NCBI GenBank assembly: GCA_024643365.1
Contig: JAHENC010000020.1
Span: 155,930-219,929, forward strand
Reading direction: 5' to 3'
Source of the DNA: Crocinitomicaceae bacterium
GTDB lineage: Bacteria; Bacteroidota; Bacteroidia; Flavobacteriales_D; Crocinitomicaceae
DNA length: 64,000 nt
A model generated the notes under the pieces. It ran no database searches. It had not been told where the DNA came from and saw only the letters and a program-made list of their open reading frames with translations. A program made the translations under genes and the position numbers. Of this stretch, positions 36,791 to 46,495 are shown piece by piece (position 1 is the first letter of the stretch; each line of letters opens with the position of its first letter).

Positions 36791-37432
36791 TTATTGCTTT
36801 TTTTGGAATTTCTTTTTTTGTTTTTGTTTGAAATTGTTTGTTTTCACAAATTTCTTGTTGTTCGAACCAAGTCCTAAGGTGCGAAGTAAGGTATTTGTGT
36901 TCACCAAATCATCTGGATTTTCAAGGATCAACTCCCCTTTGGATAATTCCTTCAAATGTTCTGCAATCACATTGTTCTCCACCGCATCATTGTTGTGGGA
37001 CAAGTATTGTTTTTTCATGAAATTAGCCATGGAAGTTTTCAGGTATTCTTTTTCCGCTGGATCTTCCGTTTTTTTAGATTCCTCTAAAATTGTCTGTGTG
37101 TATTTTCCGTAGTGTCCATAACGTATGGAGCTTTTGGGATAAACAAGACGGTCAGGTTTTTCGTTCAACACTTCTTGTTTCGGAATTTCGTAAGGTGAAT
37201 CAACTTCCAATTGAAAATCGGACATCACGAATAAGTGAGTCCACAACTTGTGGCGGTAATCATCAACGTCTCTTAAATGAGGGTTCAATTGACCCATCAC
37301 CTCAATAATTGCCTGCGCTGCACGATTCCGTTCTGTTCGGTCCGCAATTTCCATTGCGTGTGCAATCATATTCTGCACATTGCGACCATATTCTGGCAAT
37401 ATCAACTTCCCTCTTGTGGTGTTGTATTCCAT
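36791..37432 (-). CDS. DUF4290-family protein
   Basis: A 213-residue cytosolic protein found in Bacteroidota and of unknown function. It begins MEYNTTRGKLILPEYGRN, the conserved start of the family, followed by helical segments (IADRTERNRAAQAIIEVM, LKTSMANFMKKQYLSHNND) and ends in a strongly basic, Lys/Gln-rich tail (about residues 190-213) that could bind nucleic acid. A TTG 5 codons earlier is open but the family start supports ATG 37432. It sits between purL and murA in one operon. Confidence 0.87.
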   Translation of the reverse strand: MEYNTTRGKLILPEYGRNVQNMIAHAMEIADRTERNRAAQAIIEVMGQLNPHLRDVDDYRHKLWTHLFVMSDFQLEVDSPYEIPKQEVLNEKPDRLVYPKSSIRYGHYGKYTQTILEESKKTEDPAEKEYLKTSMANFMKKQYLSHNNDAVENNVIAEHLKELSKGELILENPDDLVNTNTLLRTLGLGSNNKKFVKTNNFKQKQKKKFQKKQ

Positions 37433-37443
37433 GTTTTCTATTT

Positions 37444-39681
37444 TCAATTTTCAAAGTGTTTACCAAGCGCTGTATCAAACAAGTGCTTCGCTTCTGTTAT
37501 AAATCCAAAATGCTCCTCATCGATTTGCATTTTTCCTTTGGTTACATGTCCAAGTAAGGTAATGTTTACTCCAGAATTCACCGTATACTCAAGGAATAAC
37601 TCCTCTTGTTCTTCCGTTACTGTAACAACTACGCGACCTTGTCCTTCACCGAAAAGGAATGCATCCTCGCGAATTTCAGAATCTGTAACGATATCGAATC
37701 CAAGTTCACGTGGCATAGACATTTCGACCAAACTTACGAATAATCCACCATCGGAAACATCATGTACAGCATTCACTAAATTATTTTCGATCAATCCTTT
37801 AACCGCATTCTGCATGTTAAACTCTTCCTCTAAATCAAAATAAGGAGCCGGGGATGCTTTTATTCCGTGGTATGTTGCCAAATATTCAGAAGAAGCAATA
37901 TCTTCTTTGTATTCACCCACCAAGAAAATCAAATCACCTTTTTGTTTGAAGTCCAAAGACATTACTTTCTCCTTGTCTTCAACCAATCCAATCATTCCAA
38001 TCGTTGGTGTTGGGAAAACAGGTACCTCAACTCCATTCATGGATGTTTGGTTGTAGAACGAAACGTTTCCACCTGTCACCGGTGTTTCAAATTTCAAACA
38101 AGCCGCTGACATTCCTTTGATCGCACCAACAAACTGCCAGTAGGACTCAGGATTGTAAGGGTTTCCGAAATTCAAACAGTTCGTGATCGCACTTGGAATT
38201 CCACCTGCACACACGATGTTACGAGCAGCTTCTGAAACAGCAATCATCGTTCCGATCTCTGGATCAGCATTGACGTAACGTGAATTACAATCCACCGTCA
38301 TCGCTAATGCTTTATTTGTTCCTTTGATATTTACAACACCAGCATCCGAAGGACGATTCGTTGTCATTGTGCGCGTTCCTACCATCGAGTCATACTGTTC
38401 GTAGACCCATTTTTTGGAAGCGATATTTGGCATTTGCAAAAGTGCGTATCCAACTTCTTTCAAGTTTTCAGGTTGAGGAACTTGACTGATATTAAATTTC
38501 TTGTATTCTTGGTAGTAAGCCGGTTCAGAATATTCACGAACATTTTGAGGTGCACCGCCACCAAGAACCAAAGATTCAGCGGGAACATCCCCCACCATTT
38601 CTCCGTCCATATAGTAGCGAACGCGTCCTGTATCTGTTACATGTCCGATTTCCTCTGCATGTAAATCCCATTTGTCAAAAATGCGCTTAACAATGGATTC
38701 TTTTCCTTTTTGAACGACTACTAACATGCGTTCTTGTGATTCAGAAAGCAAAATCTCATATGGAAGCATGTGGTCTTGACGTGTTGGAACTTTGTCTAAA
38801 TAAATTTCCATTCCGACATTTCCTGCAGCACTCATTTCACAAGTCGAACAAGTAATACCTGCCGCACCCATGTCCTGCATACCTACAATCGCATCCGTTT
38901 CGGACAATTCCATTGTTGCTTCCAACAATAATTTCTCCATGAATGGATCCCCTACTTGTACTGATGGTAAATCCGATGCGGAGTCCTCCGTAATATCTTT
39001 AGAAGCGAATGCCGCTCCAGCAATACCATCTTTTCCCGTTGCTGACCCAACAATAAAAACTGGATTCCCAGGTCCTTTTGCTGTTGCTGAGATAATTTTT
39101 TTCGTATCAATAATTCCTGCAGAGAATGCATTGACCAATGGATTCGTGTTGTATGATTCATCAAAGAACACCTCTCCACCAACGATTGGAATACCAAATG
39201 CATTTCCGTAATCGCCAATTCCTTTCACTACACCTTTCACTAACCATTTAGTTCGTGCTTCTTCGATGTTTCCGAAACGCAAAGAGTTAAGTTGTGCAAT
39301 TGGACGAGCGCCCATCGTAAAGATATCGCGGTTAATTCCACCAACACCAGTCGCAGCACCTTGATAAGGTTCTAACGCACTTGGGTGATTGTGAGATTCA
39401 ATTTTGAACACGCACCCTAATCCATCACCGATATCAACTAATCCAGCGTTTTCCTCTCCCGCTTTCACCAACATATGTGGTCCATCTTTCGGAAGTGTTT
39501 TCAACCACAGGATTGAGTTTTTGTATGAACAGTGCTCACTCCACATAACGGAATAAACGGCTGTTTCTGTAAAATTCGGTGTTCGACCGAGGATTCCTTT
39601 GATCTGTTCAAACTCATCCGCACGTAGTCCTAAATCAATTGCTTGTTCAAGCGTCGCTTCTTTTTGCAGGGTACTTTCCAT
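37444..39681 (-). CDS. purL: Phosphoribosylformylglycinamidine synthase subunit PurL
   Basis: A 745-residue small-type PurL, the ATP-dependent synthetase subunit of purine synthesis step four; it normally works with separate PurQ and PurS, not in the window. Visible landmarks are [13 protein letters not shown] (about residues 38-50), [22 protein letters not shown] (split as [12 protein letters not shown] and [10 protein letters not shown], about 94-115), and the second ATP-like half with [14 protein letters not shown] (about 655-668). ATG 39681 is used because a -7 box at 39700-39707 overlaps the earlier TTG alternative. It heads purL-DUF4290-murA-tlpA. Confidence 0.94.
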   Translation of the reverse strand: MESTLQKEATLEQAIDLGLRADEFEQIKGILGRTPNFTETAVYSVMWSEHCSYKNSILWLKTLPKDGPHMLVKAGEENAGLVDIGDGLGCVFKIESHNHPSALEPYQGAATGVGGINRDIFTMGARPIAQLNSLRFGNIEEARTKWLVKGVVKGIGDYGNAFGIPIVGGEVFFDESYNTNPLVNAFSAGIIDTKKIISATAKGPGNPVFIVGSATGKDGIAGAAFASKDITEDSASDLPSVQVGDPFMEKLLLEATMELSETDAIVGMQDMGAAGITCSTCEMSAAGNVGMEIYLDKVPTRQDHMLPYEILLSESQERMLVVVQKGKESIVKRIFDKWDLHAEEIGHVTDTGRVRYYMDGEMVGDVPAESLVLGGGAPQNVREYSEPAYYQEYKKFNISQVPQPENLKEVGYALLQMPNIASKKWVYEQYDSMVGTRTMTTNRPSDAGVVNIKGTNKALAMTVDCNSRYVNADPEIGTMIAVSEAARNIVCAGGIPSAITNCLNFGNPYNPESYWQFVGAIKGMSAACLKFETPVTGGNVSFYNQTSMNGVEVPVFPTPTIGMIGLVEDKEKVMSLDFKQKGDLIFLVGEYKEDIASSEYLATYHGIKASPAPYFDLEEEFNMQNAVKGLIENNLVNAVHDVSDGGLFVSLVEMSMPRELGFDIVTDSEIREDAFLFGEGQGRVVVTVTEEQEELFLEYTVNSGVNITLLGHVTKGKMQIDEEHFGFITEAKHLFDTALGKHFEN

Positions 39682-39699
39682 TCTTTGAATTTTCTGAAA

Positions 39700-39707
39700 C
39701 AAAAGTA
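39700..39707 (-). promoter_or_regulatory. -7 box TACTTTTG of purL operon
   Basis: The minus strand reads TACTTTTG, an exact TAnnTTTG match, 18 bases before ATG 39681. No TTG at normal -33 distance is evident. Confidence 0.45.
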
Positions 39708-39866
39708 CATATTTTAATAGGAACTGCGTTTGGAATCCACCTTGTTTACCAACGATTTTTTAACATTTTATCCGCAATCTTCCAATCCGAATTCGTATTC
39801 GTAAAAAAAATGACTGATTTTGTTCTGTTTCCACTAAAATTCAGCTCAATTCAAAAGGCAATAACC

Positions 39867-39896
39867 TTGTATTTTTCGCGAAAAAACGTAAATTTG
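39867..39896 (+). promoter_or_regulatory. Promoter of lpd
   Basis: TTG (39867-39869) and TAAATTTG (39889-39896) are separated by 19 bases. The predicted leader is about 13 bases to ATG 39916. Confidence 0.65.
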
Positions 39897-39915
39897 TACC
39901 CTAAAAACGAATCAT

Positions 39916-41307
39916 ATGAATTACGACATCATTGTTGTGGGAAGTGGCCCAGGTGGATATGTTACTGCTATTCGCGCCTCTCAATTAGGACTTAAAACAG
40001 CCATCGTAGAGCGTGAGTCACTCGGTGGAATTTGCTTAAACTGGGGTTGTATTCCTACCAAAGCACTTTTGAAATCTGCCAATGTTTTTGAATACCTTAC
40101 TCACGCAAGTGACTATGGAATTACCGTAAAAGAGGCTACAGCTGATTTCGGAGCGATGATCAAAAGAAGTCGCGATGTTGCCAATGGAATGAGCAACGGG
40201 ATTCAGTTTTTGATGAAAAAGAATAAAATCGACGTCTTGAAAGGGAACGGCGTAATCAAAGCAGGTAAAACTGTGTCGGTTACGGATGAAGCTGGAGCAA
40301 CTACAGATTATACCGCTAGCAAAGCATTAATCATTGCAACTGGAGCTCGCTCTCGTGTCCTTCCTAACTTGCCACAAGATGGTGAAAAAATTATTGGATA
40401 CCGTCAAGCAATGACATTGCCTACACAACCGAAAAAATTGGTTGTTGTTGGTTCTGGAGCTATCGGAATTGAGTTCGCTTACTTCTACAATGCACTTGGA
40501 ACCGAAGTAACGGTTGTTGAGTACCTTCCGAACATTGTTCCAGTTGAGGACGAAGACGTTTCTAAACAATTGGAGAAATCGTTCAAGAAAGCAGGCGTTA
40601 ACATCATGACAAATGCTTCTGTTGAATCAGTGGATACATCTGGAAAAGGATGTGTTGTTACAGTGAAAACAGCGAAAGGAGAAGAGAAAATCGAATGTGA
40701 TGTTGTTCTTTCTGCAGTTGGTATTCAAGCGAACATTGAAAATATCGGACTAGAAGAAGTTGGAATCGTTGTAGACAAAGGACGTATCCTTGTAAATGAT
40801 TACTACCAGACAAATATCCCAGGTTACTACGCTATTGGTGATGTTGTTCCTGGACCAGCATTGGCGCACGTTGCTTCTGCGGAAGGAATTATTTGTGTAG
40901 AGAAAATTGCTGGACACCATCCAGAACCATTGAACTACGGTAACATCCCAGGATGTACGTATTGTTCTCCAGAGATTGCCTCTGTTGGAATGACGGAAAA
41001 AGCAGCTAAGGAAGCTGGATACGATATCAAAGTTGGTAAATTTCCATTCTCTGCCTCAGGTAAAGCAAGTGCTGCTGGAGCGAAAGATGGATTTGTGAAA
41101 TTGATTTTCGACGCGAAATACGGCGAATTACTTGGTGGACACATGATCGGTGCGAATGTAACCGAAATGGTCGCTGAGTTAGTAGCTGTTCGCAAGTTAG
41201 AAACAACAGGAGAAGAGTTAATCAAAACGGTTCACCCTCACCCAACGATGTCTGAAGCAATCATGGAAGCTGCTGCTGCGGCATACGGCGAAGTGATTCA
41301 CTTGTAA
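39916..41307 (+). CDS. lpdA: Dihydrolipoyl dehydrogenase
   Basis: The E3 flavoprotein of 2-oxo acid dehydrogenase or glycine cleavage complexes, reoxidising dihydrolipoamide with NAD. The FAD motif VVGSGPGGYVTA is at residues 7-18, the redox disulfide is Cys40/Cys45 in GGICLNWGCIPTK, the NAD site VVVGSGAIGIEFAYF at about 176-190, and the catalytic His-Glu pair in HPHPTMSEAIMEAA near the C terminus. The length of 463 is normal. It is followed by a strong terminator and is probably monocistronic. Confidence 0.95.
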   Translation: MNYDIIVVGSGPGGYVTAIRASQLGLKTAIVERESLGGICLNWGCIPTKALLKSANVFEYLTHASDYGITVKEATADFGAMIKRSRDVANGMSNGIQFLMKKNKIDVLKGNGVIKAGKTVSVTDEAGATTDYTASKALIIATGARSRVLPNLPQDGEKIIGYRQAMTLPTQPKKLVVVGSGAIGIEFAYFYNALGTEVTVVEYLPNIVPVEDEDVSKQLEKSFKKAGVNIMTNASVESVDTSGKGCVVTVKTAKGEEKIECDVVLSAVGIQANIENIGLEEVGIVVDKGRILVNDYYQTNIPGYYAIGDVVPGPALAHVASAEGIICVEKIAGHHPEPLNYGNIPGCTYCSPEIASVGMTEKAAKEAGYDIKVGKFPFSASGKASAAGAKDGFVKLIFDAKYGELLGGHMIGANVTEMVAELVAVRKLETTGEELIKTVHPHPTMSEAIMEAAAAAYGEVIHL

Positions 41308-41331
41308 GATAATAAAGAAATAACTGATAGG

Positions 41332-41362
41332 AAAGAACGCAAGCAATTGCGTTCTTTTTTTT
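41332..41362 (+). terminator. Terminator of lpd
   Basis: A perfect 11-bp stem (41332-41342 with 41347-41357) with a GCAA tetraloop is followed by a run of T. It begins 24 bases after the lpd stop codon. Confidence 0.9.
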
Positions 41363-41364
41363 GT

Positions 41365-42003
41365 TTAACCTTTTCCTCCAGGAGAAAAGGAAATGAACCA
41401 TGCGAACATTTGAAAAACAGCCATACACACGGAAATAAATTGCGCAATCAAAAACCAGTGGAATGGCTTTCGTTCCTTAGTTTCCCAAATGAAAATCGCT
41501 AGCAGTATCCCATTAAAAAACAAAACTGCCGGAATCCAAAAAAACAGAATTGGCAAGGAGAATAGTACAAAAAGAAACATCCTATAGTTTCGATATGGGT
41601 GATTCAGGAGCAATTTCCACAAAAACATCCCCCATCCTATTGAGGTCAACATATTTGAAAGAAGTCCTGAAATAGGTTCGACTAAAAAGGAATTCTCATT
41701 TTGTAACAAGACCGTTCGGTTAATCAAATTAGAAAAATGACTAACATGAAGTAAATTGTTCAGGATCAATGCTAGTCCTAGAACCCAAATAAACGAGAGT
41801 GATTTTAGATTTTTTCTGTAATTAAACGTGAAAATCAACCATAAAACAAGCAACACTGGGTCGAATAAAATAGAAGGAGCCGCCCAGAAAATATCCGTGA
41901 ATCCATTCCAAAACATAAACAACAGAACGACTGCAATGCTTCGTTGCACCCAAATTCGTTCGATGTTTAGTTTATTTTCCAAGGGCTTCGTAAATGAAAT
42001 CAA
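41365..42003 (-). CDS. Small polytopic membrane protein, unknown
   Basis: A 212-residue protein with about six hydrophobic segments and many aromatic residues (Trp, Phe), no recognisable family motif and no signal peptide. A charged N terminus (MISFTKPLENKLNIER) precedes the first segment at about residue 20. The proposed ATG overlaps the map gene by 32 bases, and no better start is seen, so it probably depends on map transcription. I cannot assign a function. Confidence 0.6.
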   Translation of the reverse strand: MISFTKPLENKLNIERIWVQRSIAVVLLFMFWNGFTDIFWAAPSILFDPVLLVLWLIFTFNYRKNLKSLSFIWVLGLALILNNLLHVSHFSNLINRTVLLQNENSFLVEPISGLLSNMLTSIGWGMFLWKLLLNHPYRNYRMFLFVLFSLPILFFWIPAVLFFNGILLAIFIWETKERKPFHWFLIAQFISVCMAVFQMFAWFISFSPGGKG

Positions 42004-42745
42004 ACGTAGAAAGAATCACTGGCTCACCATCAACAACTGCGATATCGTGTTCGAAATGCGCACTTGGTAGTCCATCCGCAGTAACAATGGTCCATTGATC
42101 ATCCAATGTTTTCACTTTTTCAGTTCCCATGTTGATCATTGGTTCGATCGCGATGGTTAATCCATTTTGAATTTTCTTTCCGCGTCCACGACGACCATAA
42201 TTTGGCACTTGTGGTTCTTCGTGCAATTCTTTTCCTAAACCGTGTCCAACTAAATCACGCACCACACCATAACCGTGTTTCTCTGCGTGTTGTTGAATCG
42301 CCCAACCAATGTCTTCGATGCGATTTGCAATGGTCGCTTGAGCAATACCTAGATACAAACACTCTTTTGTTACTTCGAGTAATTTTTTCACTTCTGGTTT
42401 CACCTCACCTACTTCAAATGTGTAGGCATGATCACCATAATATCCTTTGTAGACGGACCCACAATCCACAGAAACGATGTCGCCATCTTGAAATGGACGA
42501 TCTGTTGGTAGTCCGTGTACGACTTGTTCATTGACTGAAATCAACAAAGTACTTGGACAACCATATAAACCAAGGAATCCTGGGATGGCATTTTGAGAAC
42601 GGATATAGTCTTCCGCCAACTTATCTAAAAACTTTGGTGTAACACCAGGTTTCATGTGTTTCGCAACTAATCCAAGTGTTCGACTTACGATTTGCGCTGC
42701 TTCACGCATGATTTCAATCTCCTGTGGTGTTTTGTATTTGATCAT
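41972..42745 (-). CDS. map: Methionine aminopeptidase, type I
   Basis: Map removes the initiator methionine from nascent proteins. The 257-residue pita-bread enzyme keeps its metal ligands: the Asp in VSVDCGSVYKGYYGDHAY (two Asp, about residues 89-106), His in LVGHGLGKELHEEPQVPNYG (about 161-180), Glu in LTIAIEPMIN and Glu in FEHDIAVVDGEP. The upstream ATG at 42766 is possible and would give an almost leaderless message three bases after a -7 box; the family start MIKYKTPQEIEIMREA supports ATG 42745. Confidence 0.94.
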   Translation of the reverse strand: MIKYKTPQEIEIMREAAQIVSRTLGLVAKHMKPGVTPKFLDKLAEDYIRSQNAIPGFLGLYGCPSTLLISVNEQVVHGLPTDRPFQDGDIVSVDCGSVYKGYYGDHAYTFEVGEVKPEVKKLLEVTKECLYLGIAQATIANRIEDIGWAIQQHAEKHGYGVVRDLVGHGLGKELHEEPQVPNYGRRGRGKKIQNGLTIAIEPMINMGTEKVKTLDDQWTIVTADGLPSAHFEHDIAVVDGEPVILSTFDFIYEALGK

Positions 42746-42769
42746 TATTTTTTCTAGAAAAGACATGTG

Positions 42770-42777
42770 CAAAGATA
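42770..42777 (-). promoter_or_regulatory. -7 box TATCTTTG of map
   Basis: The minus strand reads TATCTTTG, an exact consensus match, 24 bases before ATG 42745. A -33 TTG is not clear. Confidence 0.45.
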
Positions 42778-42806
42778 CGGAAATGGATTGAATCTCGCTT
42801 TAAATA

Positions 42807-43850
42807 TTAGCAAGTTGCTAAAAAGTGCATGGTATCCATTCCATCAGGATAATCCATCAACGAAGGACATTGTGCTTGTCCGAACGGAATGTAATCCTGT
42901 CCAACAACACATTGAATTTGAGAACGATGTGTTTCAATAAATTCTGTTAATTCTTCTGAACTCTTGTAATATTGGTAATGAAGCATGGACAACGGTGAAA
43001 ATAATTGATCCGATTCCTTCATAAGTAAGAAGTTGTTATCCAAAAACTTACTCAAATTCATTAAATGCACCGCTTTGTTGTAATCGTAATTATTGCCGTA
43101 TTTTTTATTATTAACGACATCCGATAAATCTACGATGGCTTCAAAAAAGCGATTCAAATCAAATCCTTCCGGGAAAAGTAAATGGGTGACATTTCGACAA
43201 CCACGTCCGAAATAAGTCAAGCAATCGACGCCAAGCGCTCGCAACTCCTCTTTCGATTCGTTTCCTGTGAGTACTGCAACAGAGGTACGGTGTCCACGAA
43301 ACAAATGCGGAACATGTGAAAAATACTGTTCAAAATGCAGCATACTGTTGTTACTTCCAGTAGCGATGACTGCATGGTAATCGACTAATTTTCGATCAGA
43401 GAATCGAATTCGCTCGGTCAAATCAGGTTCAAACAACAGCAACATCTTTACTAGTGTAGGAAGAAGTCTTGCATCCTCCGAACTTTGTTTACAGATGACT
43501 TGATGTCCGGATAACAACACACTCAAGAAATCATGAAATCCAACTAGTGGAATATTTCCAGCCATAATGACTGCAATATTTTTCTTGTCATTGTTTTCAG
43601 GGTAGCGACTGGTCCAATCGTTCAGTTTTTCTGTCGTCAGCCAGCCTGCAATTTCACCAAAAGCTTGACGAATAGAATCCTCAGTAAACCAACCATTGTA
43701 ATGAAACTCTCGTTGAACTACCTCATTGACTTCGGCATATTCTTCCTCTGTCAGCATCGAAACGGTAGCAGAATACGGATTATTTTCACTGAGTTCCTTT
43801 AAAATTGTCCCAAGGACAACGAATGCATTGATTATTCTTGACTTTTCCAC
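42807..43850 (-). CDS. LuxC-like acyl-CoA reductase
   Basis: A 347-residue member of the aldehyde-dehydrogenase-like LuxC family, expected to reduce an acyl-CoA or acyl-enzyme to the fatty aldehyde with NADPH. Visible landmarks are NIAVIMAGNIPLVGFHDFLS (about residues 91-110), VICKQSSEDARLLP, VIATGSNNSM (about 176-185) and FGRGCRNVTHLLFPEG, whose Cys (about residue 227) is the likely acyl-binding nucleophile. The open frame starts with ATG 43865, but this lies against the -7 box (43855-43862), so GTG 43850 is proposed. It is divergent from a 2x[4Fe-4S] ferredoxin gene, an arrangement I recall from other Flavobacteriia. Confidence 0.82.
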   Translation of the reverse strand: MEKSRIINAFVVLGTILKELSENNPYSATVSMLTEEEYAEVNEVVQREFHYNGWFTEDSIRQAFGEIAGWLTTEKLNDWTSRYPENNDKKNIAVIMAGNIPLVGFHDFLSVLLSGHQVICKQSSEDARLLPTLVKMLLLFEPDLTERIRFSDRKLVDYHAVIATGSNNSMLHFEQYFSHVPHLFRGHRTSVAVLTGNESKEELRALGVDCLTYFGRGCRNVTHLLFPEGFDLNRFFEAIVDLSDVVNNKKYGNNYDYNKAVHLMNLSKFLDNNFLLMKESDQLFSPLSMLHYQYYKSSEELTEFIETHRSQIQCVVGQDYIPFGQAQCPSLMDYPDGMDTMHFLATC

Positions 43851-43854
43851 GGTA

Positions 43855-43862
43855 CAAAAGTA
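43855..43862 (-). promoter_or_regulatory. -7 box TACTTTTG of the acyl-CoA reductase gene
   Basis: An exact TAnnTTTG match on the minus strand ends four bases before GTG 43850, again predicting a leaderless start. Confidence 0.45.
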
Positions 43863-43914
43863 CATAACTTCTCTTTTTTTACCTCATCAAACAGAACAAT
43901 CCAACTAGGCTTAT

Positions 43915-43922
43915 TATCTTTG
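43915..43922 (+). promoter_or_regulatory. -7 box TATCTTTG of the ferredoxin gene
   Basis: An exact consensus match lies 17 bases before ATG 43940. No TTG at -33 distance is seen. It is divergent from the acyl-CoA reductase promoter. Confidence 0.5.
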
Positions 43923-43939
43923 TACAAATTTTTGATTTT

Positions 43940-44287
43940 ATGGCAATCATTATCACAGACGAATGTATCAATTGCGGGGCTTGCGAACCTGAATGTCCAA
44001 ACAATGCAATTTACGAAGGTGGCGCAGAATGGAAATACGCTGATGGCACGTCCTTAAAGGGAATGATCACTACCTTGGATGGAGAAGAAGTTTCAGCTGA
44101 GCACCAATTTGAGCCTGTGAACATGGATGTTTATTACATCGCTCACGATAAATGTACAGAGTGTGTTGGTTTTCATGACGAACCACAATGTGCTGCTGTT
44201 TGTCCAGTTGATTGCTGTGTAGATGATCCAGACTACCGCGAATCTGAGGATGAACTTTTAGCTAAAAAGAACTTCTTACACCTGTAA
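43940..44287 (+). CDS. 2x[4Fe-4S] ferredoxin
   Basis: A 115-residue soluble electron carrier. The first cluster motif is [12 protein letters not shown] (residues 10-21) and the second [18 protein letters not shown] (about 74-91), in which the spacing between the second and third Cys is expanded, as in the Alvin-type or YfhL-like ferredoxins. It starts nine bases before the next gene and probably shares its transcript. Partner enzymes are unknown; the divergent acyl-CoA reductase is a candidate only by position. Confidence 0.92.
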   Translation: MAIIITDECINCGACEPECPNNAIYEGGAEWKYADGTSLKGMITTLDGEEVSAEHQFEPVNMDVYYIAHDKCTECVGFHDEPQCAAVCPVDCCVDDPDYRESEDELLAKKNFLHL

Positions 44288-44296
44288 GACCAAGTT

Positions 44297-46495
44297 ATGA
44301 AACAGGTTACCTGCTTTTTATTGGTAATCTTATCGCTCAGTGTTTCTTTACATGGAAACACACAAGTTGCTGTTTCAGCAGCTCCTTTTCAACTGAATAT
44401 CGTTTTAACGGATGAACAGAAGTCGATGGATCTTCGTTCGGTACAAGCTACCTTTCAAAAAGCGGGAATCGAACTGAATGTCCAATTTCAAACACGTAAA
44501 AAACGTGGAGAGGATAACCGAAAATGGGAATTCCCATCGATTGGCACCAATCAATTTACGCGTCAGCAAAAGGAATGGCGGGACCTCGATTTCCCGAGTG
44601 GATTTCCGATAGACGCACATCAACTTTACTTATATTGTGTTCCCGCGGACACCCAACAATTCTTTGCTATCCCTCATAAATCCGTTGGATTTCTAGGTGT
44701 AAAAAACGGACAAATTTCACTAGAAAGCGTTCAAAAAACATTGCTTATTCAATTTGGTGTTTCACCAAACCTACTTGATTCTATCGGGTCTGACGGTCAA
44801 TTAAGTGAAAATCAAGTGAACGAAATTAAAGGCAACTCCATTCCTTTTCGCTTTAGTGATGACTATGAAAACATTGAAACATCCAACGGACGAGTAGCCT
44901 ATTATTTTTGGGAGGAAGAACCAGATGGCACGTTTGAAGTGAATCCGGAAAATCCATTGGAGCAATTCATGCATCCATTCAAGCAAAACCATTTTTATGT
45001 TTATTTGGACGTCAGTAATCCCTTTTTCAAACCTAGGTTTCACTTATTTGGATACCACATTTGTCTTGTACACCTACTTGCTGTTTTATTGACCTTAATC
45101 TTGCAGTTTTTCACCTTTCGCACCATCAATCAGCGCATGTTGGATACGCGTTTTTTCAAACGCTTGTCCTTTCGTCTGGCAAAACTCATGATTTGGGCCT
45201 TGGCCATTTCTTCGAACATCTTCGCGTTCTACGCTACGGAATTCTATTACACAAACTACCACATGAGGTTTCATGAAATCACTAGTTTTCATGGCAAGAG
45301 TCAATCTAATTTGCAACATAACCTCGAGGACAACAATCAATTCCAAGTTCAAGAAGCCATTTTAACAAAAAGCCAAGTTTTCCGAAAAATCAATGAAAGT
45401 TGGTACGCTCAGCATGAGGATCGCGTTCTTTATTTCGATGTGGACTCAAGTAATCAAGCGCGCTTTCTTCATTCACGTAACATTCTGGAATTGAGAACAA
45501 TTCCTTATCGAAAAACAACGAGTAGCCATTTTGTAGTCTTTCGCTTTCATGATGAAAACAATCAAATCACGAACGAAAAAGTATACAATCACATGGGATT
45601 TGAATTAACTAAAAAACTTTTATTACCGGATCCAGCAAAACGTATTTTGGTATTTGTCAACGGTTACCGACCTGTTTCTACCAACCAGTCTATGTCAGAC
45701 TTCCTTGCAAGTTTTCAGCAAAAGGGAGTTGAATTTCCAGATTCAAAGAACCAATTATTTTCCATAGATCGCTATGCATATTGGGAACCATGGAAGCAAT
45801 TCAATCAACTTTTTCAGCAACGAATTCAAGCCGATGAAATTTGGTATGCTGACGGACACCATTCTGTATCAACATCGAACCATGGATCCGTTATTCATTT
45901 TGCCGGTACAGCTTCGATTTACCCTCCATTATGTCAAACCAAAAAGCACCATTGTTACCGAACGAAACTTCCATCCAATCAATTCGTTTCCACAATGGAA
46001 TTACTGGCAATGAGTCCAAATTACGACGGCTTCAACCTTCGTTTTCAAAGCGGAAAAATTGCAGGGAAAAACTTACTTCAAGTGTTAAATGAAGCGCCGA
46101 ATTACTCTAAAAATGACACTGTTTACTTGGTATCTCACAGCATGGGACACGCATACGCCATGGGAATGAGTGCCGTTTTAAAAGGAAAAGTCAATTTAGG
46201 CGATTGCTACATTATTGCTCCGGAAAATCCAAGAGGGAAAACATTCGATCCATATGAATGGAAAAACGTTTGGCAATATGGAACCTTTCGTAATGGAAAA
46301 TCAAAACACGCTCCTTGCCAGCAAGACGGTGTTGCTCCACAATCTTTAGTAAAAGGACTTTCAGCAACGCACCGCGTACCCTTTCCGAAGGGACAAGCGA
46401 AACACATGGGATTCTTTAATAGTCACTTTATCGGATACTACACTTGGATTTTTGATATTCCGAAAGGAAAACCAGGTTATGTTCCACAACATTAA
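44297..46495 (+). CDS. Membrane-anchored protein with alpha/beta-hydrolase-like C-terminal domain
   Basis: A 732-residue protein without a family I recognise. It has a signal peptide (about residues 1-22), a periplasmic or extracytoplasmic region with no clear motif (about 25-245), two membrane segments (about 249-275 and 293-315), and a C-terminal domain with features of an alpha/beta hydrolase: a strand plus oxyanion-type turn ILVFVNGYRP (about 450-460) and a nucleophile elbow VSHSMGHAYAMGMS (Ser at about 613), a variant of GxSxG with Ser in the first position. A late HMGFFNSHF could hold the catalytic histidine. The enzyme substrate is unknown; a lipase-type esterase is plausible. It follows the ferredoxin by nine bases. 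Confidence 0.7.
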   Translation: MKQVTCFLLVILSLSVSLHGNTQVAVSAAPFQLNIVLTDEQKSMDLRSVQATFQKAGIELNVQFQTRKKRGEDNRKWEFPSIGTNQFTRQQKEWRDLDFPSGFPIDAHQLYLYCVPADTQQFFAIPHKSVGFLGVKNGQISLESVQKTLLIQFGVSPNLLDSIGSDGQLSENQVNEIKGNSIPFRFSDDYENIETSNGRVAYYFWEEEPDGTFEVNPENPLEQFMHPFKQNHFYVYLDVSNPFFKPRFHLFGYHICLVHLLAVLLTLILQFFTFRTINQRMLDTRFFKRLSFRLAKLMIWALAISSNIFAFYATEFYYTNYHMRFHEITSFHGKSQSNLQHNLEDNNQFQVQEAILTKSQVFRKINESWYAQHEDRVLYFDVDSSNQARFLHSRNILELRTIPYRKTTSSHFVVFRFHDENNQITNEKVYNHMGFELTKKLLLPDPAKRILVFVNGYRPVSTNQSMSDFLASFQQKGVEFPDSKNQLFSIDRYAYWEPWKQFNQLFQQRIQADEIWYADGHHSVSTSNHGSVIHFAGTASIYPPLCQTKKHHCYRTKLPSNQFVSTMELLAMSPNYDGFNLRFQSGKIAGKNLLQVLNEAPNYSKNDTVYLVSHSMGHAYAMGMSAVLKGKVNLGDCYIIAPENPRGKTFDPYEWKNVWQYGTFRNGKSKHAPCQQDGVAPQSLVKGLSATHRVPFPKGQAKHMGFFNSHFIGYYTWIFDIPKGKPGYVPQH

